A DNA stretch of 40,091 nucleotides from Lachnospiraceae bacterium UBA7143. GTDB lineage: Bacteria > Bacillota > Clostridia > Lachnospirales > Lachnospiraceae. The stretch is from assembly GCA_002491905.1 (NCBI GenBank), contig DKWV01000005.1:1576-41666 (forward strand), written 5' to 3'. Below are positions 1 through 9,800 of this stretch, one piece after another (position 1 is the first letter of the stretch; each line of letters begins with the position of its first letter). The position numbers and the translations under genes were made by a program. The notes below the pieces were generated by a model. That model was not told the DNA's origin. It saw only the letters and a program-made list of their open reading frames with translations, and made no database searches.

Positions 1-3
1 CAT
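1..3 (-). other. Start codon of a leftward gene cut by the window edge
   Basis: The first three bases read ATG on the minus strand. A GGGAGG ribosome site lies at 20-15, giving an 11-nt spacing, which is long but usable. The gene would continue left of the window in the same direction as the sugar-binding and two-component genes. By analogy with clostridial sugar loci it could be an ABC transporter component, but none of its protein is visible. Confidence 0.5.
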
Positions 4-14
4 GTCTTAGTTTT

Positions 15-70
15 CCTCCCTTTTCTAAATGATAAATATTTTTGCGAATTTTTTTCGCACCTTCAATATA
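15..70 (-). promoter_or_regulatory. Candidate promoter and leader for the gene leaving the left edge
   Basis: The 184-nt gap 4-187 is AT-rich and has no gene. On the minus strand an extended -10 (TG-G-TATATT, hexamer at 70-65) is visible, but no good -35. Between it and the ribosome site is a short inverted repeat, GCGAA/TTCGC around a poly-A/T core (about 43-58), which could be an operator. Separation by this promoter suggests that the downstream gene can be expressed independently of the kinase operon. Confidence 0.4.
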
Positions 71-187
71 CCACAAAGAAAATAGGAATAATTTATGACA
101 TTCTGTACATTTTCACCATATCAAACTTTTATACGGGGATTGTACTAGCACATTTTTGCATTTTTCTGTCCTCGCCGCAAGAAAATG

Positions 188-1240
188 CTATTCCGGCATT
201 TGTCCGGGCACATTCAGGTAGACATCCTCCTTCAAATGGAACCCGCTGCCGATAATGACCTCGTCGATATTGCCACGGTTCACGCTGATCGGCTCCAGTC
301 CGATATAAGGAATCCGATACGCCCCACTGTCAATCAGCATCACATCCTCCCCCGTAATCTCCTCACCCTTCGCAAGCGCCACCGCCTCCTCCGCAGCCCG
401 GGTAGCCAGACGCTCCACTGGCTTGTAGACCGTCATAACCTGCGTTCCCTCGACGATCCGCTGGCAGGCAGCCAGATCCGCGTCCTGCCCCACCACCAGC
501 ATGTTGCCTGCCTGTCGTGTCTCCGCCAGAGCGCGCACGGCCTGGGTTGCCAGATCATCGTTGCCGCACATGATGGCGTCCGCCTGTGCAATCTTTAACG
601 GATTGGCGTAAATATAGGCCGCCGCCTCCTCCGCCCGCCAGTTGTCGGCATGAATGGAGTCCACAATCGAAACTTTGTGCTTCGCCATCACCCTCTTAAA
701 CGCGCCCTCCACCAGAGGCACATTATTGTCCGTGGGAGAACCGCCGATCATCAGCACATTGCCGCCCGCAATGCCCTCCTCCAGAAGCGCCCTTGCCATC
801 ATCTCTCCTACCATCTCATTGTCGAAGGAAATATACAGGTCCACGTCCGCATCGTCGATCAGTCTGTCGTAAGAGACCACCTTGATTCCCGCATCTTTCG
901 CCCTGTCCACCGACTCCCGCAGGGACGCAGGATCGATGGCGATAATAACGATCACATCCATTCCCTTCTGAATAAAATAGTCAATCTGCTTTTTCTGCTC
1001 CTCCGCCACGCCGTTGGCGTTCTGCACATTCACCTCCGCCCCCAGCTCCTTGGCCACCGATACAAACACGTCCCTGTCCCTCTGCCACCTCTCAATGACA
1101 AAGGAATCAAAGCTCATACCGATCTGTATTTTTTTCTCCTCCCCGGCGTCTCCTTCCCTGCCGCTCTCCACTTTCCCGCAGCCAGCCGCCGTGAAAAGCA
1201 GAAGCGCCGCAAGCGCCAGACATCCGATTTGTTTTTTCAT
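188..1240 (-). CDS. Sugar ABC transporter substrate-binding lipoprotein (XylF/ChvE-like)
   Basis: A periplasmic-binding-protein type 1 (ribose/xylose family) lipoprotein of 350 aa. The N-terminus is a lipoprotein signal peptide with a lipobox ending at Cys21 (FTAAGC). The mature part has the family pattern GMSFDSFVIERWQRD, then IIAIDPASL and later CGNDDLATQAVRAL and VVGQDAD. The ATG at 1240 is chosen over the GTG at 1258 because AGAGG lies 8 nt upstream and the lipoprotein signal starts exactly there; this leaves 14 nt after the response-regulator stop. It is the last gene of the sensor-kinase-regulator set. The likely ligand is a pentose or hexose such as xylose, inferred from similarity to the XylF/ChvE group and from context. 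It could serve transport, sensing or both, since no permease is in the window. Confidence 0.85.
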   Translation of the reverse strand: MKKQIGCLALAALLLFTAAGCGKVESGREGDAGEEKKIQIGMSFDSFVIERWQRDRDVFVSVAKELGAEVNVQNANGVAEEQKKQIDYFIQKGMDVIVIIAIDPASLRESVDRAKDAGIKVVSYDRLIDDADVDLYISFDNEMVGEMMARALLEEGIAGGNVLMIGGSPTDNNVPLVEGAFKRVMAKHKVSIVDSIHADNWRAEEAAAYIYANPLKIAQADAIMCGNDDLATQAVRALAETRQAGNMLVVGQDADLAACQRIVEGTQVMTVYKPVERLATRAAEEAVALAKGEEITGEDVMLIDSGAYRIPYIGLEPISVNRGNIDEVIIGSGFHLKEDVYLNVPGQMPE

Positions 1241-1254
1241 CTTCTCTACCTCTA

Positions 1255-2853
1255 TCACAATTGTTTGTACTCCGTAGGCGTCACGCCCACATTCTTCTTA
1301 AAGGAACGGCTGAAATAATTGGGGTCCGCATACCCTACCATAGAACAGATTTCCTTCATGGAATACTCCGTGGTGGTGAGAAGCTCCTTGGCTTTATCCA
1401 TGCGGATCTTGGTCAGGTACTCCACAAAACCCTCCCCCACGTCCTCCTTAAATATCTTGCTGAAATAATAGGGACTGATATTTACTTTCTGGGAAACCTC
1501 ATCCAGAGAGATGTCCCGGCTGTAATTATTCTGAATGTAAGCTTTTGCCGCCTCCACAGCTCCCAGGGATTTTTCCGCCGCCTTCGTGCTCACATTGCGG
1601 CTGGCGGTTCTCATTTTATCCAGAAACCATTCCTTTATAGATACCAGATCATCCATCCCCATGATCACGGGAAGATAGTCTGCCCTGTCCCGGAATTCAT
1701 AGGTCATGCCGCCGGAATTGTAAGCCAGATACTCTGCATAAAGCACAAACTCCAAGACCTTCAGGCGTATATTCATCAGATAGTCGCCGTGCAGCCCCGC
1801 AATCAGGTCAAAATAAGTTTCTGCTGTGGCCACGGCGTGATCCGTTTCCCCGTTCTTCACCTCCGCAAAGAGCTTCTTTTCCAGATCAACGGGGTAAGTT
1901 TCCTCGTGGGCACAGCCGATAGGCAGGTCATCCACATGGGCTACGCTTCCCGTGGTCATAATCAGGGCATTGGTGGCCTCCCTATAAGATTCTCTTGCCT
2001 CCTCCAAAGGCGCAACAGCGCTGATCCCGATGCGGAAACTGATCTGCGTCCTTCTCTTAAGCTCTCTGACAATCTCCCTCGATTTCTCAATCAGGGCGAT
2101 TCTCTCCTCATAAGCCATCTGCGTTTCCTCACAGGGAACCAGTCCCGGCAGCTTGTTCGCCATAGACATCCCGAGAATCACGCCGGGATAAGCTTCTTTC
2201 AGATACTCCCTGAGCAACGTGTCATACTGCTGCATTTTCACACTGCTGCCCACAGCGTTGGTCATGTGATTTCCTTCCTGAGTCTCCCCGCAGACCACTG
2301 ACAGCATATAGGCATAGTTCTGGTCGATACCGAGGAGCTGTTTGTAGTTCTCAATATCTTCCGTGAAATGCTCCTGAAAAAGCAGATTGTAAAGCAGTCC
2401 GTTTTCTATGATAGGCATGACCGTTTCCAGCTTTTCCCGGATCAAAAGATCGTTGCTGCGCTTCTCCTTCTCCCTGTCAATCTGCTTCATGGCCTTTTTC
2501 AGGGTGTCAATAATCCGGGTCTTCTCCATCGGCTTGGTGATGTATTCCAGAACGCCCAGCTTGATGGCTTCCTTCGCGTAATCAAACTTGTCGTAGGCGC
2601 TCATCACGATGAAGATCACGTTCTGGTTTGTCTCCCGGATTTCCCGCATGGCCTCGATGCCATTGATGCCGGGCATCTGGATGTCCATGATGGCGATATC
2701 CGGGCGAAAATTTTCCGCAAGCTCAATCACGCTTCTTCCTGTCTTCGCAAACTCGATCGTGCACAGCCCGCCAAACTCCTTCTCTATGATAAACTTCAGG
2801 GAATCGATCACAATTCCCTCGTCGTCAGCCAGCATAATCTTATAATGGCTCAT
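1255..2853 (-). CDS. YesN-type response regulator with AraC DNA-binding domain
   Basis: A 532-aa two-component regulator. Residues 1-120 are a receiver domain with the acidic pocket (ADDE, D10-D11), the phospho-acceptor Asp57 in IMDIQMPG and the conserved Lys in YITKPMEK. A long middle linker follows. The last 100 residues are two AraC-type helix-turn-helices (INSPYYFSKIFKEDVGEGF and GYADPNYFSRSFKKNVG). The ATG at 2853 is preferred over an upstream in-frame start at 2880 because AGGAGG lies 4 nt upstream and the receiver begins at once (MSHYKIMLADDE). The start overlaps the kinase stop codon (ATGA), so the pair is translationally coupled. It should bind DNA upstream of sugar-uptake genes when phosphorylated; the target sites are not known from this sequence. 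Confidence 0.93.
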   Translation of the reverse strand: MSHYKIMLADDEGIVIDSLKFIIEKEFGGLCTIEFAKTGRSVIELAENFRPDIAIMDIQMPGINGIEAMREIRETNQNVIFIVMSAYDKFDYAKEAIKLGVLEYITKPMEKTRIIDTLKKAMKQIDREKEKRSNDLLIREKLETVMPIIENGLLYNLLFQEHFTEDIENYKQLLGIDQNYAYMLSVVCGETQEGNHMTNAVGSSVKMQQYDTLLREYLKEAYPGVILGMSMANKLPGLVPCEETQMAYEERIALIEKSREIVRELKRRTQISFRIGISAVAPLEEARESYREATNALIMTTGSVAHVDDLPIGCAHEETYPVDLEKKLFAEVKNGETDHAVATAETYFDLIAGLHGDYLMNIRLKVLEFVLYAEYLAYNSGGMTYEFRDRADYLPVIMGMDDLVSIKEWFLDKMRTASRNVSTKAAEKSLGAVEAAKAYIQNNYSRDISLDEVSQKVNISPYYFSKIFKEDVGEGFVEYLTKIRMDKAKELLTTTEYSMKEICSMVGYADPNYFSRSFKKNVGVTPTEYKQL

Positions 2854-4328
2854 CTTTCCTCCTGTTCCAGATAGAGGCACACTTCCGTCCCCTTGCCCTT
2901 ACCCTCGCTCTTCACGGTCATCACATTTTCATTGCCCGTAAAAAGCCTCATGCGGGAAATCACATTGTCCATGCCGACACCGTTTCCGCCGGATGTCATT
3001 TTCTCTTCCCCATATGTGCCGCTCATCACCTTTGCAATGGTCTCCGCGCTCATACCGACACCGTTATCCTTCACGCTGATGCAGACCCGGCCCTCCTTCT
3101 CGTAGAGGGACAGCAGGATAACGCCCTGATCTCCCATTTCCCTTATGCCGTGATTGACACAGTTTTCCACAATGGGCTGCAGGATCATTCCCGGCATCTC
3201 CATGTGCAGAAGGGATTCGTCGATATGCTTTTCATAGTGAATGTCTCCGGCAAACCGCACATTCAGGATGTAGATGTAGGAATCCACCATCTCCACCTCC
3301 TCAGCCACGGTCACCGTCTCCTCGCTTTTCTTCATATTATATCTGTAAAACTGGGCGACCCTCTGAATGTAATCGTAGGTTCTGTCGGCACTCTCCATCA
3401 TGGCGAGCTGTGCGCCCGCGTTTAAGGTATTAAACAGGAAGTGGGGATTGATCTGGGCCTGCAGATATTTGAGTCTGGCATCCTTCAAATGGCCTTCCAT
3501 GAGAAGCTCCCGCTCCTTTAACGCACGCTCCGCCTCCATGCTCTCCCTGATCCGTTCAATATATCTCCCGATGCTGACCACCATAGAATTGAAGGCTCCC
3601 GTCACCACGCCCACCTCATCCTGCGACTCCACCGGCAGAAGATCAATCTCAAAATTACCCTTCGCCACCTCGTCCGCCTGTCCCGCCAGTTTTTTAAGCG
3701 GCCTGATCAGCGCGCCCACAAGGCTGATGATAATGCAGACGTTGCTGAACATCACAAGGACAATGGCGATCACGGACACCGCCTCAAACAGCCGGAAACG
3801 CTGCAGCAATTCGCTGTAACGCTCGGAATTGCTGCGGAACTGCTCCATGTTCAGATTTGAAATATAGGTGCCGATATAGCCGTACATTCTGGTAGCATTC
3901 TCATAATGTGCACGGTACTTTTCCACATTCCGCCCGCGCTTGGCCTCAATGGCCTGCGCCACCTCCACAAGATACTCTTCAGTCATATGCCTGATATTCC
4001 GCTCCATCCGGTCAAATGACCGCCCAGTAACCTCCTCGTTTAAATTCTCCGCCATATTCCTGCAAAGGGTTTCGCTGCGGTAATAATTTTCCAGGGAGTC
4101 GCTAGTCTTCACGTTCAGATAATCCGTCATATCGTCCTGAAGGGCGTTTACGGCATCGGAAAACTCATTCAGATGGCGGTTATCCTGATAAACCATATCA
4201 AGCCGCCCGGACATACTGTTGATGCCGATGATCAGGAAAATGTTCACCATCACAACGAGGATATTCGTCACGATGTAGATGCTGCTGATTTTAAACTGCA
4301 AAGAGAAATCCCGGAATTTACTCATCAT
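2850..4328 (-). CDS. LytS/YesM-family sensor histidine kinase
   Basis: A 492-aa membrane kinase. TM1 is at about residues 16-36, an extracytoplasmic helical domain at 37-180, and TM2 at about 182-206. A HAMP-type linker and coiled coil follow. The His_kinase domain has the phospho-acceptor His in QINPHFLFNTLN (about residue 295), and the ATPase domain has ENCVNHGI (N box) and DNGVGM (G1 box). The start at the ATGATG of 4328 is chosen because a GGGGAG/GGGGA purine tract precedes it at normal spacing; the longer in-frame start at 4364 would lie inside the upstream gene. It overlaps the upstream sensor gene by 11 nt and the regulator by 4 nt. Such kinases sense sugars through a partner binding protein; here that is probably the gene just upstream. 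Confidence 0.93.
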   Translation of the reverse strand: MMSKFRDFSLQFKISSIYIVTNILVVMVNIFLIIGINSMSGRLDMVYQDNRHLNEFSDAVNALQDDMTDYLNVKTSDSLENYYRSETLCRNMAENLNEEVTGRSFDRMERNIRHMTEEYLVEVAQAIEAKRGRNVEKYRAHYENATRMYGYIGTYISNLNMEQFRSNSERYSELLQRFRLFEAVSVIAIVLVMFSNVCIIISLVGALIRPLKKLAGQADEVAKGNFEIDLLPVESQDEVGVVTGAFNSMVVSIGRYIERIRESMEAERALKERELLMEGHLKDARLKYLQAQINPHFLFNTLNAGAQLAMMESADRTYDYIQRVAQFYRYNMKKSEETVTVAEEVEMVDSYIYILNVRFAGDIHYEKHIDESLLHMEMPGMILQPIVENCVNHGIREMGDQGVILLSLYEKEGRVCISVKDNGVGMSAETIAKVMSGTYGEEKMTSGGNGVGMDNVISRMRLFTGNENVMTVKSEGKGKGTEVCLYLEQEER

Positions 4329-5565
4329 TTCCCGACTCCCCTCTCCCCAGATACCCATCCACATTATCTCTGGTAATCAGACTGATATCCGCCGTAAAAT
4401 ACTGGCTGGTATAACCAAGATCGTGGTACTCCTGCAGGGCCTCAATGCAGAAAGCCCCCATCTGAGCCGTATCAATATCCACTGTGGCATAGATCACGTT
4501 CCTGTCAATGGCGTTGAGAATCGTGTCTGAAACATAATGCCCAAGGATGCTGACCGCGCCCACTTTATTATAATCCACCACCGCCTGGTAAGCACAGGTG
4601 GTGTTCAGTTCATTCAGGCAGATCAGGATATCCGGGATGTCCTCGCCCATAAAAATATCGCGGACAGATTCCTCCACCGAAAAAGCATTGGCATCATCCA
4701 CAGACTGCTGGGAGAGTTCCACCACCGTATCACCCCGCTCCTGCTCAATCGCCTCCTGAATGCCAGAATAGAGGATATTCTGGTCCAGACTATTCGCAAA
4801 AGGGTTGACCAAAAGAGTCACTCGGATAGGCCGGGCCTCGGTTCCCACTTCCACCGGCACAGATTTCAGCGTGGTTTCACTCCCGCCTAATGCGCCCAGC
4901 GCCACAGCTGCCGTCTCCGTTTCCGTCGCAACGCCATCTTCCTCCGTCATCATGACAAGCCGCGTTTCCTGCGTTCCGACAAGCCTTTCCCGCATGATCT
5001 TGAGCGCCTGTCTGCCATACTCCCTGCCCAGATTGTAGCTGCCCACGCCCACAAAACTGCAGCGGGCGCTCTGGGTATTGTCCCCGTAAAGCGTCACTAC
5101 GGGAATCCCCGCCGCATCCGCCCGGTCAATCAGGGCCGTCATCTTCTCGTCTTCGCTGGCCGTCACAATGATGCCGTCCACCCCGGAGGCGATGGCAATC
5201 TCCATCTGTTCCTCCACGCTGTAATCCTGAAAGTGGTCGTTTCCCAGCCAGTCCACATAGACGTTCTCCTGAAGCGCACGCTCGTATGCGCCCTGATACA
5301 CGGACTGCCAGAAAGCGGATTTGCCGTCCTGTGTAATCATAATATAGTACCTGTCGTAAGTTTCTCCTGCCGTCTCCCCTTTAAAACTGCCTTTGTAAAA
5401 CCACAGGATATACCCCGCCATCAACACCGTAAACAGGATGCTGACCACCGTCAGAAATACGGGAAGAAACGTAAGCCCCGAAAATTTTCTTTCCGGGGCT
5501 TCTTTTCCTGCATGCAGCTGTCTTCTTTTCTTAATTATCTTCAATGCCTTTCTGCGTGTCAGCAA
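4318..5565 (-). CDS. Membrane-anchored sugar-binding sensor protein (XylFII-like)
   Basis: About 415 aa. A basic N-terminus is followed by one membrane segment (about residues 30-54) with no lipobox Cys, then an extracellular periplasmic-binding-protein type 1 domain with ITQDGKSAFWQSVYQGA, IIVTASEDEK and ISLITRDNVDGYLG. A binding protein tethered by an N-terminal helix and encoded directly before a LytS kinase matches the XylFII arrangement, in which the sugar-bound protein activates the kinase; that role here is inferred. The start is uncertain. No ATG exists before the membrane segment. The best candidates are TTG at 5565, abutting the preceding stop, or TTG at 5544; neither has a good ribosome site, so coupling to the DHH gene is likely. 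An inverted repeat lies in its early codons (5473-5501). Confidence 0.8.
   Translation of the reverse strand: MLTRRKALKIIKKRRQLHAGKEAPERKFSGLTFLPVFLTVVSILFTVLMAGYILWFYKGSFKGETAGETYDRYYIMITQDGKSAFWQSVYQGAYERALQENVYVDWLGNDHFQDYSVEEQMEIAIASGVDGIIVTASEDEKMTALIDRADAAGIPVVTLYGDNTQSARCSFVGVGSYNLGREYGRQALKIMRERLVGTQETRLVMMTEEDGVATETETAAVALGALGGSETTLKSVPVEVGTEARPIRVTLLVNPFANSLDQNILYSGIQEAIEQERGDTVVELSQQSVDDANAFSVEESVRDIFMGEDIPDILICLNELNTTCAYQAVVDYNKVGAVSILGHYVSDTILNAIDRNVIYATVDIDTAQMGAFCIEALQEYHDLGYTSQYFTADISLITRDNVDGYLGRGESGNDE
5473..5501. repeat. Perfect 8-bp inverted repeat inside the sensor gene's 5' end
   Basis: AAGCCCCG at 5473-5480 and CGGGGCTT at 5494-5501 flank a 13-nt AT-rich loop, forming a GC-rich stem in the first 30 codons. 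On the plus strand it is followed by a T-rich stretch (CTTTTCC); on the minus (coding) strand no U-run follows. It may be a weak antisense terminator, a translation-slowing hairpin or chance. Confidence 0.5.
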
Positions 5566-6498
5566 TTAATTTTTGTTATAATATGTATCGTAGTTCACAA
5601 GCTCATCCAGAAGCTTGGGGAGTTGTTCGTCCATCGTCTCATCCGGGAACTGACAGGTTCCCACGGCCATATGGCCGCCCCCGCCGTATTTGAGCATCAG
5701 GCTTCCCACATTGACATGTGAGGTGCGGTTTAAAACGCTGTAGCCCACCGCCGCCGAACAGCCCTTGCCGCCCCGGCCGTTGACGATCCATGCGGAAATA
5801 TTCTGTTCCGGGTACATGCTGTAGATCAGGAAACGGTTGCCGGAGTAAATCGGGTCGACGCCCCGCAGGTCCGAGATAATGACATCCTTCTCCACCCTTG
5901 TGTGCGCTTTCACCATCTCCCTGAACTTCTGGTCCTGCTCACGGTAAATGGCAATACGCTCCTGCACATCGGGCAGCGCCAGAATCTCCTCCGTGCTCAT
6001 GGTACGGCAGCACTCCATCAGCTTCTCCATCAGCTGATAATTGGAAATCGTGAAGTTGCGCCATCTGCCAAGCCCCGTGCGGGGATCCATCAGAAAGCCC
6101 ACAAGGATCCAGCCTTCGGGATTCTGAATCTCATCTATGGTCAGATTGCCGGAATCTACCTTATCCACAGCCACCATCATATCATCGAAATGGGAAAAAC
6201 GCTCCTCACCGCCGTAATACTCATAGATAATGCGCGCGCAGGAGGGTGTGATCCGGCTCTCCCCCTTATATTTTCCCTTTAATTCATTCCGCTCATGTTC
6301 GCTGGAGTGATGGTCAAACCAGAGTCCGCACCCCTCCACAAAAGGGACATTTGCAAGCACATCATTCTCCGTGATCTCCACAAGGCCGTCCTGTAAATCC
6401 TTCGGATGCGCAAATTTCCAGCTGTCAATCAGGCCAACCTCCTTCAAGAGAGCCCCGCATGCCAGCCCGTCAAAATCAGATCGTGTCACTAATCTCAT
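5566..6498 (-). CDS. DHH-family phosphoesterase
   Basis: 310 aa, cytoplasmic. The DHH superfamily metal site is visible: DFDG at residues 8-11 and FDHHSS at 61-66. The DHHA1-type C-terminal GGGGH motif is at about 272-276, in a segment ending GHMAVGTCQF. Such proteins hydrolyse phosphodiester or phosphoanhydride bonds (nanoRNA, cyclic dinucleotides, polyphosphate) with Mn2+; the substrate cannot be told here. The ATG at 6498 has AAGGAG 8 nt upstream. It follows the 63-aa gene by 45 nt on the same strand, and its stop abuts the sensor-protein start, so it probably shares a transcript with both. A functional link to sugar sensing is not evident. Confidence 0.88.
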   Translation of the reverse strand: MRLVTRSDFDGLACGALLKEVGLIDSWKFAHPKDLQDGLVEITENDVLANVPFVEGCGLWFDHHSSEHERNELKGKYKGESRITPSCARIIYEYYGGEERFSHFDDMMVAVDKVDSGNLTIDEIQNPEGWILVGFLMDPRTGLGRWRNFTISNYQLMEKLMECCRTMSTEEILALPDVQERIAIYREQDQKFREMVKAHTRVEKDVIISDLRGVDPIYSGNRFLIYSMYPEQNISAWIVNGRGGKGCSAAVGYSVLNRTSHVNVGSLMLKYGGGGHMAVGTCQFPDETMDEQLPKLLDELVNYDTYYNKN

Positions 6499-6543
6499 CG
6501 TTTTTCTCCTTTTACCCTTCCAGCCTTTTTTCTACCCGCCGCA

Positions 6544-6735
6544 CTATTCTTTGATCTTGTCAATATCCGTAAGGTTTACACCGGAAACGTTAAGTAATGC
6601 CTTTAATGTCAAATACTCATCTTTTAAGTCTGCGTATGTCTCAACTGCATTTTCCTTTTTAGCAAGAAGCATGCGCCTCTGCACTTTTGCAAAATCGTCA
6701 AGAGCTGCCTTTGTCACCTCGATACCAGACGGCAT
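6544..6735 (-). CDS. 63-aa helical protein of unknown function (paralogue 1)
   Basis: I do not recognise this family. The protein is 63 aa, highly charged, predicted helical, with no membrane segment, no cysteine and no signal. It is about 73% identical (46 of 63, ungapped, counted by eye) to the plus-strand protein at 14275-14466. Shared blocks include EVTKAA, DDF, LKDEYL and VSGVNL. The ATG follows GGTGATTGT, almost the same leader as the paralogue (GGTGATTAT). It has its own consensus-like promoter and a lower GC content than the addAB genes beside it. It may be the first gene of the transcript leading into the DHH phosphoesterase. Conservation of the pair at the protein level argues that it is a real gene. 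Confidence 0.85.
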   Translation of the reverse strand: MPSGIEVTKAALDDFAKVQRRMLLAKKENAVETYADLKDEYLTLKALLNVSGVNLTDIDKIKE

Positions 6736-6781
6736 ACAATCACCCGCTTTCCACTGTGCCGTATTGACTGCTACTGTTTTT

Positions 6782-6810
6782 ATTATAGCGAATTTTAACT
6801 AAGATGTAAA
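6782..6810 (-). promoter_or_regulatory. Sigma-A promoter of the 63-aa gene
   Basis: On the minus strand TTTACA (6810-6805) is followed after exactly 17 nt by TATAAT (6787-6782). Transcription would start near 6775, about 40 nt before the ATG at 6735. The architecture is the same as for the paralogue at 14275. Confidence 0.85.
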
Positions 6811-6868
6811 GGCTGAAACCGACGCCGACAGCGCAAAAAGGTAACGGCATATCGAGAAAGTTATCTGG

Positions 6869-9800
6869 TTAAAGCAGGATTTCCTCCCCCAGCTTAAAGG
6901 AATAGATGATGCGCTCCTTCACCGGTTTCCCGCCCACTCCCGGTTCATAACCATAAATCTGCGCAAGCGCTTCGCTGTAGTAGGCAAGCTGCACCTGATA
7001 ACGCTTCACAAGCTCCGCAGCAGCGGACACGGCATCCGTCTTGTAGTCCAACACCACAAAGCCGTCCTCCTCCTCGAAGAATACGTCGATGATGCCCTGG
7101 ATCAGCACGGTCTCCTCCGCGGGAAACCCACTGCCCAGACGGCTGGCAGGCAGCCCCATCACGAAAGGCTGCTCCTTATAAAGCTTCCCCGCCCGGGCCG
7201 CCTCCGCCATCCGAAGCGCTGCTTTGCCTGTCAAAAAGTCCACCAGTTTCGGGACGGATACCGCCTCATAATATTCCTGTGACAGCCTGCCCGTCTTTCG
7301 CATCCGCTCCATCTGCTCCACAAGAAGCGCCTCCGCAGCCTGCCGGTTTTCGTTGACTTTAATAGTCAGTTCCTGGAAATCAAACAGCTCCATCACTTTA
7401 TGAAAGGCGCTTCCCCGCACAGAACCGCTGACATGCTCGTCACCTCTCAGGAATTTCGGCAGATAGGGAACCGCCGGTTTCTCCTCGAAAAGCCTGGCCG
7501 CGGCCTCGTCCGTTTCCTGCATCCCGGCCATCTTCAATTCCGATACAGTAGTCTTCGTGTAAAGGTCGCGCAGATTCCCATGCGGATATTCATAGGAAAA
7601 CCGTCGTGACAGCTCTGTCAGGAGAGTTTCGTCCACAGCTTCCGCTGGATCGGAAAAAAGCAGCTTTCTCTTCGCCTCCATCCCCAGAACCGTCTCCTCT
7701 ATCTTTTCCTCCACCACATGGTCCCACCCGGTCAATTTAACTAAAACCGCCATATCATCGGCATATTCCGGTGCGTCCGGCGCCGTCTCCATTCCGCAGG
7801 CTTCATAGAACCCATCCAGGCATTTGTTCCCGGAGAGAGCAGCAAGCAACAGCGTCAAAAGGCTTTCCTGCCCCAGCAGGACATCATAGGACAGCAGACT
7901 GTGTTTCCGCCGCCGCAGCGGAAGAAGGGCCGCCGCCGTCTTTTCCGGGTTTTTGACCACTCCGGTCAGAATCAGTTTCTCCTCCGCCCTGGTCATGGCC
8001 ACATAAAGGATTCTCAGCTCTTCCGCCAGACTGTCCCGTCTCAGTTTCAGCGCAACGGCATTTTTGCGCAGATTCTTTCCCTTCACCCGCCTTTCCGGGT
8101 CCACATAGTCCACGCCTATCCCGGCATCCACATCCACCGCCAGCATCCCGCTGCCCTCTTTCCTGCCAAGGCCGGCACCCAGTCCAGACACGAAGCAGAC
8201 GGGAAACTCCAGCCCCTTGCTCTTATGGATGCTCATAATCCGCACCACATCCGCATTCTCATCCTGCATGGCAGCCTCGCCGTAATCAACCTCATATTTC
8301 TCCAGCTGCTCCATATAACGCAGGAAGTGGTAGAGTCCGAAATAACTTGTCTTCTCGTAATCCGCCGCCCTCACCAGAAGCATCTCCACGTTGGCACGCC
8401 GCCTGCCGCCCTCGGGTCTGGCCGCCACATAATGCAGATACCCCGTCTCCCGCAGAATAATCTGTAAAAGCTCATGGACGGAAAGGTAGACGGACATTTT
8501 TCTGTATGCGGCAATTTTGTCAAGAAAAGCCGTAATTTTGACACGCAGCGTCCCGCTGGTCTCCTCTGCCGCAGCACACGCCACAAGCGCGTCGTACAGG
8601 TACTTTTTCTTCGGGCAGGCCGCCCGCACCAGCGCGATCTCCTCCTCCGGGAAGCCGCCCAGATATGTGTGCAGCACTCCATAAAGCGGGATATCCTGTA
8701 AGGGATTGTCCAGAATCCGCAGGAAATTCAAAAGCTCCTGCACCTCCGGGGCCGCGAAGTACCCTGTCCTGGAAGTCACATGGACGGGAATCCCCTCCTC
8801 CTCCAGCACTCTCTTAAAGACCTCATCCCAGCCCGACAGGGTGCGCAGCAAAATCACGATATCCCGAAAGGCAGCCCTTCGAAGCTCGCCCGTCTCCCTG
8901 TCCGTGACCTGGAACTCCCGGAGAAGCGTCTTGATCTGCGCCGCCACACCGTATGCCTCCTGCTCCTTCACAGAGAGCGCCGCCCCTTTCTCCGCCGGCT
9001 GTTCTTCGGAAACTGCCTGATCCGCTGCCCCGTCTTCCGCAGAAGATTCTACAGCCGCTTTCTCCTCCTGAAACAACAAAATCTGCGTCACATTCGAGGC
9101 ATCCTCCGAAAGGCCGTCCTCTCTCTGGGGATAGACGGCGCCGGGATACAGCGCCGCCTTCTCATCATAGACGATGCCGCCCAGCTCCTTTCCCATAATC
9201 CGCCGGGAGACAGCGTTCACGCTGTCAACCACCTCCCTGCGGCTCCGAAAATTCTGGTGAAGGTCAATCCGCTGCGCACTTTCTTCTGCCCCCGCGTAGC
9301 TCTCCAGTTTTTCCAGAAAAAGCTCCGGCCTTGCCAGACGGAATTTATAGATGCTCTGCTTCACATCCCCCACCATAAAGCGGTTGTACCGTCCCTCCGA
9401 TTCTCCGCTGATACAGGAAAGCAGGTATTCCTGCACCAGATTGCTGTCCTGGTACTCGTCGATCAGGATTTCATGGAAACGGCTCCGATAGGCAAGTGCA
9501 GTCTCCGTGGGCACATACCCGTCTTGCTCCCTGCGCAGGAGCGCCTGCAGGGCAAAGTGCTCAATATCGTCAAAATCCAGAATGTTTTTCTCCCGCTTCG
9601 CCCCGTCGAAGGCGGCCTTAAAAGCCAGCGTCAGGTCCACAAGGGCCGCCACCGCCGCCTGACAGCTCCTCATCTGCCGGCACACCTGCATGGACGATCC
9701 GCCGAAAAACTGCGTCCGCAGCCCAGATACCGCCGCCTTCACACTGTCCCGCAGGCTCTTCGCCGCCTCCCGCTTTGCAGGTGCGACGGAGGCGTCCCTT

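Noticed and set aside
1261..2301. 346-codon open frame on the plus strand
   Set aside because: Antisense to the response regulator, whose receiver and AraC domains are intact.
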